In this document: positions 62,246 through 63,718 of the stretch, in pieces | Layout: the number at the start of each line of letters is the position of its first letter | Numbering within the stretch: position 1 is the first letter of the stretch | Source: Reticulitermes speratus | Taxonomy: Eukaryota > Arthropoda > Insecta > Blattodea > Rhinotermitidae | Reading direction: 5' to 3' | NCBI GenBank assembly: GCA_021186555.1 | Contig: JAJKFL010000003.1 | Coordinates: 36,754,908-36,818,907, forward strand | DNA: 64,000 bases | The notes under the pieces: model-generated | The model's input: only the letters and a program-made list of their open reading frames with translations | Told to the model about the DNA's origin: nothing | The model's database searches: none | Translations under genes and position numbers: made by a program

Positions 62246-63711
62246 GTCGCAAACTACGCCACGTATTGTTTAAGTACAACTATTAATTGGGAATTTAGAC
62301 ATAGCAGTTTATAAGAGAATTACAACACTATTTAACAGAGCATATGGCGACCATGTAATTAATACCATTAATAGCAGTTCTTTACCGAGCAAAAAATAAA
62401 TGTCTGACGTTGAGGTCACATCTGTCGGCCTGTGGCCTTGTACCATCGCCTAAACCGTTGGACAGATTTCTTAAATTTGATATGAGTTGCCGGGTAATTC
62501 AGATTTTCAGCTAAACTGCTCCACAAAGGAACCTACGACACGCAAGGTAATAAATAAAATTCATGTATACCATAACCTGCAATTCAAATTTTGGTGGAAT
62601 TCGAAAGTAAAAGCGATAATGCATAACGTTAGTCATACATTTTCATTTCAAACAACATTTACATATTAGAAAGCCTGCTTTACATCAGGTCGTAAATGAA
62701 CATCTCGGTCTATAAAACAAACCATTATTGAAATTCTGGTGATATCTGATATGATATGTTATCAAATCGAGTATCACCCAAATATAGGCATGTCAGTCGG
62801 TCACAGATTTATAGTCACAGACTAATCACAGCGCTTACTGGCTGTACATATAAGATCACAGCTGAACTTCATCACATGTCTACATCATAAATAGTTAATA
62901 AAAGTTTGGTAAAATTGGATATGTGAGAACTCCGCATGTCATTAGTCGCTTACTTGACCTGTTAGCTACACATACTGATTAGAAAACGCACTTTACGTGA
63001 GGTTACAAGTGGACTTTTCCGCGTAGTCCTTAAAAGGTTTCACAGATTTTGTTTAAGTTTGATATTGGAGGCTTCTACGAATTGTCAGAAAATTCCGATT
63101 TTTAACCATACTGATTTATAATAAAACATATAACACGAACCGGTAATAAAATTTTGCTGAAATTCCATGCGAGATATCTACGGATAATGCTGGTTGGCCC
63201 ATTCAGTAACTATATATAAAGCCATAAATGGCTTTTACCGTGTACCCTAAAAACCTTTTCACGAATGTTAAAATTCGATAATGTGCATTATTATGCCTGT
63301 GCCGTGTCTTTTTTAACTAAACCTTTTGTGTTGTCTGATGAAATGTACGTACTTCATAAATTGACCATTAACTTTATAAAACGTAAAGAACGCCGCTGGG
63401 TATTTTGTAGGCTACATTACGGAGTAGGCTTACACCCTTTCCAATCTTGTACTCATATCGCTTAAAATTCGTTACGACTGAATACCGACACACGGACCAC
63501 AAACTGAATAACAATAAAGTAGAACATAATCATTCTAACAAGAAGGACGAGGATCCCACGGTTACGATAATACAAAACTGTTGCCACTCACGTAGATATG
63601 GTCCCGCTTGAAGCGCTGGTGTAGGTTAGCGATGAAGCTGTCCTCTGTCAGAGGGTCCAGTAGCACCGAGTCCCAGGCGCCCACCTCCTGGTCCAGACTC
63701 AATACGTCCAT
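704..63711 (-). CDS. Class I unconventional myosin (MYO1A/MYO1B type), N-terminal motor part, 14 exons, 3' end outside window
   Basis: Actin-based, single-headed ATPase motor that links membranes to actin; class I myosins have a motor, IQ neck and lipid-binding TH1 tail. Here only the motor is present (about 622 codons; 1867 nt of exon). Seen directly: start [34 protein letters not shown] (41-54), P-loop GESGAGKT (103-110), switch I NDNSSRFG (155-162), YLLEKSR (183-189), [16 protein letters not shown]-site Asp330 (16 residues before the DSLCK that replaces the usual DALAK), switch II DVYGFE (383-388), [39 protein letters not shown] and HQVRYLG. Exon phases agree throughout once one missing base in exon 12 is allowed. 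[13 protein letters not shown] and [15 protein letters not shown] resemble vertebrate MYO1B more than MYO1C or MYO1D; Drosophila Myo95E may be the counterpart, but I cannot confirm that. Converter, IQ motifs and tail lie left of position 704. Confidence 0.93.
894..2634 (-). other. Intron 13, 1.7 kb
   Basis: No recognisable repeat or coding sequence. Open frames at 1287-1805 and 1842-2267 show no family resemblance. Confidence 0.7.
2635..2771 (-). CDS. Myosin I exon 13 ([12 protein letters not shown]...LYRDLS)
   Basis: 137 nt, phase 2 to phase 1, acceptor cttgcag, donor gtgagt. It encodes [20 protein letters not shown] then [20 protein letters not shown] and TLFPE. HYAG-V-Y-V-GF-DKNND is the family signature of the lower 50-kDa domain. 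Confidence 0.95.
2868..3225. repeat. 78-bp direct repeat with a third, inverted partial copy
   Basis: 2868-2944 and 3108-3185 share tttacactagg, then an AT stretch, then cttgccatcttcacaacttt. Immediately after the second copy, 3186-3225 carries the same end in reverse (gctgtgaagacagcaagtag). The outline (two direct copies plus an inverted tip) resembles termini of a small retroelement or foldback transposon, but no coding remnant is visible. Confidence 0.6.
3857..3882. repeat. Homopolymer junction C17-A9
   Basis: About 17 C followed by 9 A. Lengths in such runs are unreliable in assemblies. Confidence 0.9.
4397..4595 (-). CDS. Myosin I exon 12 ([13 protein letters not shown]), with a one-base frameshift
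   Basis: Acceptor ctgttacag, donor gtgagc. The first part reads [20 protein letters not shown] then DE, matching MYO1B NTNGILAMLDEEC. The literal frame then gives C-S-stop, but the next frame at once continues [17 protein letters not shown] and ends SLPPNCFR, which joins the LRHYAGT of exon 13 in correct phase. The exon is 199 nt where 200 are needed, so one base is missing around 4528-4529. A consensus or sequencing error, a polymorphism or a real null allele are all possible; everything else in the gene looks under selection. Confidence 0.88.
4596..6502 (-). other. Intron 11, 1.9 kb
   Basis: AT-rich; no coding or RNA feature seen. 6265-6320 has a gggcccagtg / gggggcccta stretch that might be the end of a DNA transposon, without a visible partner. 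Confidence 0.6.
6503..6736 (-). CDS. Myosin I exon 11 (switch II, relay helix)
   Basis: 234 nt (78 codons), phase 0 to 0, acceptor ctttgcag, donor gtatgc. It encodes [19 protein letters not shown] (switch II, 370-388), [40 protein letters not shown] and [25 protein letters not shown] and the relay helix are intact. HQVVMETTL replaces the usual QQ(I/L)FIELTL, a mild divergence. Confidence 0.95.
6737..8064 (-). other. Intron 10, 1.3 kb
   Basis: It contains a short palindrome (6863-6905, gtgtctcgagtaggag and its complement) and the hammerhead-like motif at 7145-7184. Otherwise no recognised feature. Confidence 0.65.
7145..7184 (+). ncRNA. Hammerhead-ribozyme-like motif 1 (antisense to myosin)
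   Basis: Order of parts: stem I strand CTCC, core CTGAGGA, imperfect hairpin, GAAAC, palindromic stem III ACATGT, A at the cleavage position, then GGAG pairing with CTCC. Stem II is weak (GGCGA against TCACT), so activity is doubtful. No inverted partner nearby. Confidence 0.55.
8065..8270 (-). CDS. Myosin I exon 10 (TEDS loop, YARDSL...[10 protein letters not shown])
   Basis: 206 nt, phase 1 to phase 0. It encodes [38 protein letters not shown] and [20 protein letters not shown], then [11 protein letters not shown]. Counting 16 residues back from the DSLCK (DALAK) block gives Asp330, so the TEDS rule is met by an acidic residue, implying no need for heavy-chain phosphorylation. The donor is inferred at AAG|gtggct because this restores the exact 11-residue spacing from INESTK to the switch II strand; it is weak. 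Without splicing the frame reads VATNKSL and stops at 8041-8043. Confidence 0.9.
10312..10464 (-). other. Decayed tandem duplicate of myosin exon 10 (possible 51-codon cassette exon)
   Basis: It starts with AG after tttccacag, in the same phase as exon 10, and its first 24 codons match exon 10: [10 protein letters not shown] against [10 protein letters not shown], then SSLTQRT against GAMTSRT (11 of 24 identical by eye). After that the reading frame loses similarity, while the third frame shows PLNVAP, reminiscent of the PLN-type motif of myosin I TEDS loops, which suggests a frameshift in an old copy. A gtacat donor at its end would make a 153-nt, phase 1-1 exon that keeps frame if added before exon 10. 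It lacks the YARDSL...NKINEST part, so it cannot replace exon 10. Relic is more likely than working exon. Confidence 0.7.
11495..11620 (+). repeat. Fragment of dispersed repeat family C (first copy)
   Basis: Carries agtcaagaaatttgccac and ggaggttcattaccag, shared with 51555-51690, 59540-59680 and 59895-60005. Family C is interspersed and partly translatable ([10 protein letters not shown] in the 51.6-kb copy). Class not determined; I recall similar peptides from cockroach and termite assemblies. Confidence 0.6.
11730..11930 (+). repeat. LINE-associated 3' repeat fragment
   Basis: Shares gttagaccctcgcccaacct-type sequence (here gttagacctccacccaacct) and the following ctgtctgc...ccgcttattcaa with 25440-25530. 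There the same block precedes a reverse-transcriptase C-terminal remnant. Confidence 0.6.
13505..13652 (-). CDS. Myosin I exon 9 ([20 protein letters not shown])
   Basis: 148 nt, phase 0 to phase 1, acceptor gttacag, donor gtgagt. It encodes [39 protein letters not shown] and [17 protein letters not shown] is the conserved helix before the TEDS-loop exon. The last base (G) is completed by AG, which begins both exon 10 and the duplicate at 10464. Confidence 0.94.
13653..16126 (-). other. Intron 8, 2.5 kb
   Basis: Holds the decayed mariner at 14523-15580 and, at 14013-14100, a heavily eroded left half of foldback family II. 15640-16126 has no recognised feature. Confidence 0.65.
14523..15580 (-). 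mobile_element. Decayed mariner (DD34D) DNA transposon
   Basis: Minus-strand translation gives, in order, [11 protein letters not shown] (N-terminal helix-turn-helix), [20 protein letters not shown] and [29 protein letters not shown] with [11 protein letters not shown] and [18 protein letters not shown], then [12 protein letters not shown] and [18 protein letters not shown]. These are the catalytic blocks of mariner transposases (GDETW, HDNARPH, SPDLAPSD). At least three frame changes and internal stops separate them, so it is dead. The left edge tttgtcagaaagtaatgttt looks like a mariner terminus; I find no matching right terminus. Confidence 0.88.
16127..16233 (-). CDS. Myosin I exon 8 ([16 protein letters not shown]...)
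   Basis: 107 nt, phase 1 to phase 0, acceptor gttcctag, donor gttagt (tolerable, not consensus). It encodes [18 protein letters not shown] and [15 protein letters not shown]. This part of the upper 50-kDa domain is variable in the family. The frame and length match MYO1B (LKLERDFSRYNYL... then a D-D-x-x-x-F block). Confidence 0.9.
16905..16985 (-). repeat. Possible tRNA-derived SINE fragment
   Basis: The reverse complement carries a B-box-like ggtttgaatctcag. The neighbourhood does not align clearly with families A or B, so this is a tentative call. Confidence 0.35.
17155..17440 (-). repeat. SINE family A, copy A1
   Basis: Read on the minus strand it opens with gggatagctccgttggtata (tRNA A box) and tggtttgattcccag (B box), then the family body ending near a cgccttcatattcctgcatgg-like tail. 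About 285 bp; same family as the copy at 46248. Confidence 0.8.
17464..17890. repeat. Large near-perfect foldback (about 200-bp arms)
   Basis: The left arm starts acaccacaatataaagttaa and includes gtatactctttgaactgtga. The right arm is its reverse complement out to ttaactttatattgtgatgt, and both share a tataaatatatgaaatataa tract. Similarity continues almost to the centre near 17690, with ~90% identity by eye. It would form a long hairpin in RNA from either strand. Hammerhead-like motif 2 lies just beyond the right arm. Confidence 0.85.
17942..17984 (+). ncRNA. Hammerhead-ribozyme-like motif 2 (antisense to myosin), all stems intact
   Basis: CCCC stem I strand, core CTGAAGA, one extra T, stem II GGTTC/GAACC around AACTG, GAAAC, palindromic stem III ACATATGT, A at the cleavage position, then GGGG closing stem I. 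Core residues of the type I hammerhead are all present except for the extra base before stem II. Confidence 0.65.
18483..18567 (-). CDS. Myosin I exon 7 ([20 protein letters not shown])
   Basis: 85 nt, phase 0 to phase 1, acceptor cttccag, donor gtaagt. It encodes [20 protein letters not shown] followed by [20 protein letters not shown] is near-invariant in class I myosins; TCQAQ replaces the usual V-K/H-Q-x-R/H. Confidence 0.94.
19205..19410. repeat. Foldback family II, copy 1 (eroded)
   Basis: Left half: gagattctcacagcagtg and gtcttctgggatgtgacg; right half carries the complement, ending in aaaccagaac. Centre: cccttgaagatgaaggctct then acgttcctttgaaatgcc, an eroded version of the CTGAAGATG...GAAACGTC motif seen at 22.45 kb. 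Confidence 0.65.
20401..20440. repeat. Homopolymer junction A29-G11
   Basis: A run of 29 A followed by 11 G; length uncertain for technical reasons. Confidence 0.9.
20802..20815 (-). CDS. Myosin I exon 6, a 14-nt micro-exon (YLLEK)
   Basis: Only 14 nt long: after ttcctgcag it reads ACCTCTTGGAAAAG and is followed by gtaagtatta. With the T left by exon 5 it encodes Y-L-L-E-K, exactly the residues expected between ...TITN and SRV... in a myosin motor (family motif YLLEKSRV). Both splice sites are strong. Skipping would shift the frame. Confidence 0.92.
20816..21535 (-). other. Intron 5, 0.7 kb
   Basis: No repeat or RNA feature recognised. Confidence 0.7.
21536..21599 (-). CDS. Myosin I exon 5 ([21 protein letters not shown])
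   Basis: 64 nt, phase 0 to phase 1, acceptor gttacag, donor gtaagt. It completes switch I (F161 then GKY) and encodes the beta strands that follow: [19 protein letters not shown]. Length and sequence match other MYO1 motors without gaps. Confidence 0.94.
22246..22540. repeat. Foldback family II, copy 2
   Basis: Left half caggttttcacggcggttg...ccgacgtttcggaggaac; right half is its complement (cgttcctcagaaacgtcgga...cggtgtaaaaacactcc). On the plus strand 22450-22490 reads CTGAAGA, T, GGAGG...CCTCA, GAAACGTC, a hammerhead-like arrangement with four-base stem III ACGT. Confidence 0.75.
23945..24215 (+). repeat. SINE family A, copy A2
   Basis: An eroded tRNA head (gaatcatagttcgattcact) followed by the family body: aagagatttttctcttcttc, ctctggagcccacccaccac, and the tail containing ttaagaatgagtggattt and aaggcatgcacag. 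Confidence 0.75.
25305..25345 (-). ncRNA. Hammerhead-ribozyme-like motif 3 (sense to myosin)
   Basis: Minus strand: GGC stem I, CTGATGA, one extra T, stem II GGTTC/GAGCC, GAAAC, palindromic stem III ACTAGT, C at the cleavage position, GCC closing stem I. It lies within a local inverted repeat (cacacacaacaaacta at 25271 against agcttgttgtgtgtga at 25346). Confidence 0.62.
25430..25790 (+). mobile_element. LINE 3' remnant (reverse-transcriptase C-terminus)
   Basis: The plus strand translates as [20 protein letters not shown] then [17 protein letters not shown], the C-terminal tail motif AYR-L-G-KPEGKRP-GRP-R-WEDNI of many insect non-LTR reverse transcriptases. It follows the gttagaccctcgcccaacct block also seen at 11.85 kb. 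No endonuclease or catalytic RT block is present; clade undetermined. Confidence 0.75.
25915..26012 (+). repeat. SINE family A, 3' fragment A3
   Basis: Contains the family A tail (gacgactcaca..., ccgccgagattaagaatgca, ggagctacacctct) next to a G11 run. The tRNA-like head is missing. Confidence 0.65.
27308..27452 (+). repeat. SINE family A, fragment A4
   Basis: Body only: gggcagggatttttatcttc, cggctctggcgtccatccag, gaagctgaccacttaccccc. It lies directly upstream of copy A5 with an AC microsatellite (27460-27482) between, suggesting insertion next to an older copy. Confidence 0.7.
27484..27770 (+). repeat. SINE family A, copy A5
   Basis: Head agccgggataacgtagtcgg (A box) and gttcagttcccagcaggggc (B-box region), body gcggcccatccagcctccta and gaccactcacctccatttag, tail attaaaaatgagtggagtta and atggcgtgcacagg. 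Nearly full length, diverged. Confidence 0.82.
27905..27995 (-). repeat. Possible SINE family B head fragment
   Basis: Minus strand shows gggatcgcgggtttgaattc, a B-box-like sequence preceded by an eroded head. Too short to assign firmly. Confidence 0.4.
28705..28751 (-). CDS. Myosin I exon 4 ([16 protein letters not shown], switch I)
   Basis: A 47-nt exon, phase 1 to phase 0, with a polypyrimidine-rich acceptor (cttcctttcag) and donor gtgagt. It encodes [16 protein letters not shown]. Asn and Ser residues of switch I that contact the nucleotide phosphates are intact. YRNDNSS replaces the usual VRNDNSS or LRNDNSS. Confidence 0.94.
28888..29258. repeat. ATCT/ATCC tetranucleotide microsatellite, about 370 bp
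   Basis: Interleaved (atct)n and (atcc)n blocks with interruptions. Open frames across it are simple periodic peptides (YLSI/HPSI), not genes. Confidence 0.95.
30086..30127 (-). ncRNA. Eroded hammerhead-like motif 4 (sense to myosin)
   Basis: Minus strand has GAAACATGTAGGAGG with a matching CCTCC stem I strand and a small stem II, but the core reads TTCAGGA instead of CTGANGA. It is probably inactive but clearly the same family. Confidence 0.45.
31530..31765. repeat. Foldback family II, copy 3
   Basis: Left: aaggttcccacagcggtttt ... tgggttagtgtctcccgaag; right: acgttccttcgaaacgtctg ... atcccagaagacctgaatcg. Arms are inverted copies. It ends about 130 bp right-to-left from myosin exon 3. Confidence 0.75.
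31895..32094 (-). CDS. Myosin I exon 3 (P-loop [12 protein letters not shown])
   Basis: 200 nt, phase 2 to phase 1. It encodes [20 protein letters not shown], then [20 protein letters not shown] and [13 protein letters not shown]. The Walker A lysine and threonine (K109, T110) are intact. LVQTGPLLE replaces the commoner LLQSNPVLE just before AFGNAKT. Acceptor ttgcag; donor gtaatt, weaker than consensus. Confidence 0.94.
32325..32555 (+). repeat. SINE family A, copy A6
   Basis: Starts in the B-box region (cgtggtgcaactcccagtgg), then body tccatccagcctattcagtg, ggggatttttcccccggaga, and tail gttaagaatgaatggagcta. Its head is lost. Confidence 0.72.
33508..33682. repeat. Foldback family II, copy 4
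   Basis: Left tttgggattttacgcagcgt and taccgacatttcgggaaaac; right ttgtcccgaaacgtcagtaa and acgctgtgtaaaatcccaaa. Central inner arms caagcagtcc/agactgcttg. Almost fully self-complementary over 175 bp. Confidence 0.8.
34459..35025. mobile_element. Non-autonomous hAT-type element (MITE), 567 bp
   Basis: Termini cagtgtttctcaa and, inverted, ttgagaaacacta; subterminal gggtcgcgaaac/ggggtcgcgagac. Candidate 8-bp target duplications tactaagg (34451-34458) and tagtacgg (35026-35033) agree at 6 of 8 bases. Eight-base duplications with CAGTG-like ends are typical of hAT elements. No transposase remnant inside. Confidence 0.75.
35371..35848 (+). repeat. MITE-like repeat family D, copy 1
   Basis: Aligns over its length with the inverted copy at 60016-60545: shared ttgccgtggaaaagc, gcgcatgcgccgtatt, tacccgttattcttgtcaga and gttccatgcggacagacgga. 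Ends gcacgttcgcata and ttcgcgaaagcg are imperfect inverted repeats. No coding remnant. Confidence 0.7.
36790..37545. other. GC-richer unclassified block
   Basis: Base composition rises over its surroundings and local motifs such as gggccgggttcacaaaatgg and cggtaccactgttaattatt look repeat-like, but I find no second copy, terminal repeat or protein remnant here. Confidence 0.35.
39291..39330 (-). ncRNA. Hammerhead-like motif 5a (sense to myosin, eroded)
   Basis: Minus strand: core TTGATGA (first C changed), stem II ATCC/GGAT, GAAAC, ACATGT, A, GGAA. Stem I is no longer well paired on the 5' side. Confidence 0.5.
39380..39420 (+). ncRNA. Hammerhead-like motif 5b
   Basis: TTCC stem I strand, CTGATGA, stem II GCTCC/GGACT with one mismatch, GAAAC, palindrome ACATGT, A, GGAA closing stem I perfectly. 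Confidence 0.6.
39778..39965 (+). repeat. SINE family B, copy B1
   Basis: Head cgcacggtctaaggcgtagg (A box), B box cgcgttcgaatcccgccg, then atggatgtctgtctcttgtg, ggtctctgtaacgggccgat and ccctcgtccaggg. The tail beyond tgtgatc is lost. Confidence 0.85.
40174..40237. repeat. Short foldback, 24-bp arms
   Basis: tacaggtgaatttatttc, taactta, then after a 16-base loop taagttggaaataaattcac ctgta: one mismatch in 24 pairs. No family assigned. Confidence 0.85.
41520..41815 (-). repeat. SINE family A, copy A7 (nearly full length)
   Basis: Minus strand: gccgggttatcgtagtcggt (A box), cgggaatagaatcccggttg (B-box region), body gagcggccctggggcccacc, tail ttaaagaaagagtagagcta and cttcatggcccgttc. Good match to A8. 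Confidence 0.88.
42687..42955 (+). repeat. SINE family B, copy B2 (full length, A tail)
   Basis: gccgatcccagtagccgtgc then ggtctaaggcgtgggtcttc (A box), gggttcgaatcccaccggag (B box), atggatgtctgtctcttgtg, gacgggctggtccctcgtcc, aacgaggaggcccaggccca, ending in atacaaaaaaaa. The best reference copy of family B here. Confidence 0.9.
43080..43328 (-). repeat. SINE family B, copy B3
   Basis: Minus strand head ccggtggccgtgtggtataa, B box gggatcgcagttttgaatcc, body catggatgtttatctcatgt and gcctctgcgacgagctgatc, 3' part cctaagcccgagttgggcta. More diverged than B2. Confidence 0.82.
44650..44689 (-). ncRNA. Hammerhead-like motif 6a (sense to myosin)
   Basis: Minus strand: GGC, CTGATGA, extra T, stem II GGCT/AGCC (outer part), GAAAC, ACTAGT palindrome, T, GCC. 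All three stems can form. Confidence 0.62.
44955..44994 (+). ncRNA. Hammerhead-like motif 6b
   Basis: GGC, CTGATGA, extra T, stem II GGCTC/GAGCC with TTTTAT loop, GAAAC, ACTAGT, T, GCC. With motifs 2 and 9, the cleanest copy in the window. Confidence 0.66.
45302..45340 (-). ncRNA. Hammerhead-like motif 7a (sense to myosin)
   Basis: Minus strand: CTGACGA core, partial stem II, CCGAAACATGTAGGAGA. Stem I keeps only the first pair with ACTAC on the 5' side, so it is probably weakened. Confidence 0.52.
45571..45610 (+). ncRNA. Hammerhead-like motif 7b
   Basis: CTCC, CTGATGA, extra T, short GGC/GCC stem II, GAAAC, ACATGT, A, GCAG (one stem I mismatch). Confidence 0.55.
46248..46500 (+). repeat. 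SINE family A, copy A8 (full length)
   Basis: gccgggatagctcagtcggt (A box), ggttcggggttcgaacctcg (B box), tagaccggcgctgggtctcc, gtcgaccacccaccccaatc, tagcgccgaagttaaagaaa, gagtagagctatacatc, then gtgcattcatggcatg. The tRNA-like promoter boxes are intact. It ends 70 bp from exon 2. Confidence 0.9.
46568..46683 (-). CDS. Myosin I exon 2 ([14 protein letters not shown])
   Basis: 116 nt from phase 0 to phase 2, acceptor ttgcag, donor gtgagt. It encodes [20 protein letters not shown] and continues to the QLPPH that precedes the P-loop region. NPYK is the adenine-side ATP-pocket motif of myosins. CCRG stands where most relatives have a Y-R-R/N type sequence, so that segment is slightly divergent. 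Introns on both sides are very large (16.9 and 14.5 kb). Confidence 0.93.
46746..46791. repeat. AT dinucleotide microsatellite
   Basis: About 23 TA units starting 63 bp upstream of the exon 2 acceptor in gene orientation. Confidence 0.95.
47215..47405 (-). repeat. SINE family B, copy B4
   Basis: Minus strand starts at 47405 with gccgatcccagcggccgtgc and ggtctaaggcgtggttctgc, B box gggttcgaatcccaccgggg, then gcagggatgtctgtctcagc. The 3' half diverges from family B. Confidence 0.82.
48465..48612 (-). repeat. SINE family B, copy B5 (eroded)
   Basis: Minus strand: ccgatcacagtggctgctta, tataaggcgcgtactgtcat, gggattatgggttagaatcc (B box with changes), then gcctgtcctatgtcagcgta. Confidence 0.65.
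48760..48965. repeat. Foldback family II, copy 5 (one half clear)
   Basis: aggttctcacggcgatcaga, tatggtgtctgggatgtgag, gggaatcaacacttcggaaa align with copies 1-3. The right half is eroded. Confidence 0.65.
50560..50768. repeat. Foldback family II, copy 6
   Basis: Left gaggtcttcgctcttctggg, ggttaccgacgtttcgggac; right gttgtcccgaaacgttggta, gcgcgaagacctcaaa. Inner arms cagtcttcttggactg. On the minus strand GATGGGA...TCCCGAAACGTCGG keeps stem II but the CTGANGA core is altered. Confidence 0.8.
51555..51690 (+). repeat. Dispersed repeat family C, clearest copy
   Basis: Plus strand translates as [20 protein letters not shown] then [13 protein letters not shown]. The same DNA block recurs eroded at 11495, 59540 and 59895. 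Coding origin unclear; it may be a translated-looking part of a LINE 3' region. Confidence 0.7.
53870..54450 (-). mobile_element. LINE reverse-transcriptase C-terminal remnant
   Basis: Minus strand, in order: [90 protein letters not shown] and [37 protein letters not shown]. This is the thumb and C-terminal region ([23 protein letters not shown]) of an insect non-LTR retrotransposon. Frames change at least twice and a segment between DLNL and FEMW is shortened. Catalytic and endonuclease parts are absent (5' truncated). Clade undetermined. Confidence 0.85.
54590..55068 (-). mobile_element. DDE transposon fragment (DUF4817-type, mariner-like), C-terminal half
   Basis: Minus strand: [61 protein letters not shown], then the non-coding end with tgtttaaacaaccatcagg. 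The motif RYGDI-WP-RSPDL-P-DF-LWGYLK-KVY is typical of the insect IS630/mariner-like transposases annotated with DUF4817. In-frame stops are present. The 3' flank matches the end of the neighbouring plus-strand copy. Confidence 0.78.
55452..55490 (-). ncRNA. Hammerhead-like motif 8a (sense to myosin)
   Basis: Minus strand: CTGATGA, extra C, stem II GACC/GGTC with TTGTG loop, GAAA, then TGTCTGGCG. Stem III is not the usual palindrome and stem I (GCGC against GGCG) is imperfect. Confidence 0.45.
55559..55599 (+). ncRNA. Hammerhead-like motif 8b (eroded)
   Basis: Core CTGGTGA, stem II GACC/GGTC, GAAATAT, partner of 8a in the opposite arm. Confidence 0.4.
57030..57215 (-). mobile_element. LINE reverse-transcriptase C-terminal fragment
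   Basis: Minus strand: [46 protein letters not shown]. Same tail motif as the copy at 25.6 kb (AYR-LVGKP...WEDNIKI) but a different subfamily. About 60 residues, nothing upstream. Confidence 0.78.
59540..59680 (+). repeat. Dispersed repeat family C, third copy
   Basis: attcaagaaatccccc, gtccaaagttcactaccgtg and ttcaccagac match the 51.6-kb copy, diverged. Confidence 0.6.
59895..60008 (+). repeat. Dispersed repeat family C, fourth copy
   Basis: tgaaaagctaacacttgctc, agtgaatcaagaaaattacc and gaaacccgaagtcttatcac match the 51.6-kb copy. It abuts MITE-like repeat D2. Confidence 0.62.
60016..60545 (-). repeat. MITE-like repeat family D, copy 2 (530 bp)
   Basis: Inverted relative to 35371-35848. 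Ends ggcgcgttcgtaaaat and, inverted, agcgcgttcgcgtaacc form a terminal inverted repeat of about 10-14 bp. A GT microsatellite (60070-60094) lies inside. I see no convincing target-site duplication. Confidence 0.72.
61152..61197. repeat. AGT trinucleotide microsatellite
   Basis: About 14 agt units with one change, followed by a ttgttgttgcttctgttgct stretch. Confidence 0.93.
62214..62245. repeat. ATT trinucleotide microsatellite
   Basis: Ten att units. Similar short ATT/AAT runs lie at 58436-58468 and 45665-45695. Confidence 0.93.
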
Positions 63712-63718
63712 CCCACCC
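63592..63718 (-). CDS. Myosin I exon 1 (start codon 63711-63709, 40 codons)
   Basis: Flanked by a ttgcag acceptor and a gtgagt donor. It encodes [20 protein letters not shown] then [20 protein letters not shown], the usual myosin I N-terminus just before the TYIG exon. The ATG has only seven exon bases in front of it (63712-63718), so the 5' UTR is probably spliced from an exon right of the window. Those seven bases hold no stop, so a longer N-terminus is not excluded, but the length fits family members. It ends in phase 0. Confidence 0.9.

Larger units (their letters stand above)
46684..63591 (-). other. Intron 1, 16.9 kb
   Basis: Contents: AT microsatellite (46746-46791), SINEs B4 and B5, foldback II copies 5 and 6, LINE remnants, the back-to-back DDE transposon fragments with a hammerhead foldback inside, family C and D repeats, and AGT and ATT microsatellites. 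I recognise nothing in 46800-47200, 47650-48450, 49000-50550, 51000-51540, 51850-53860, 57220-59530 and 60720-63590 apart from simple repeats; 61855-61965 may hold an eroded family II core. Confidence 0.65.
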
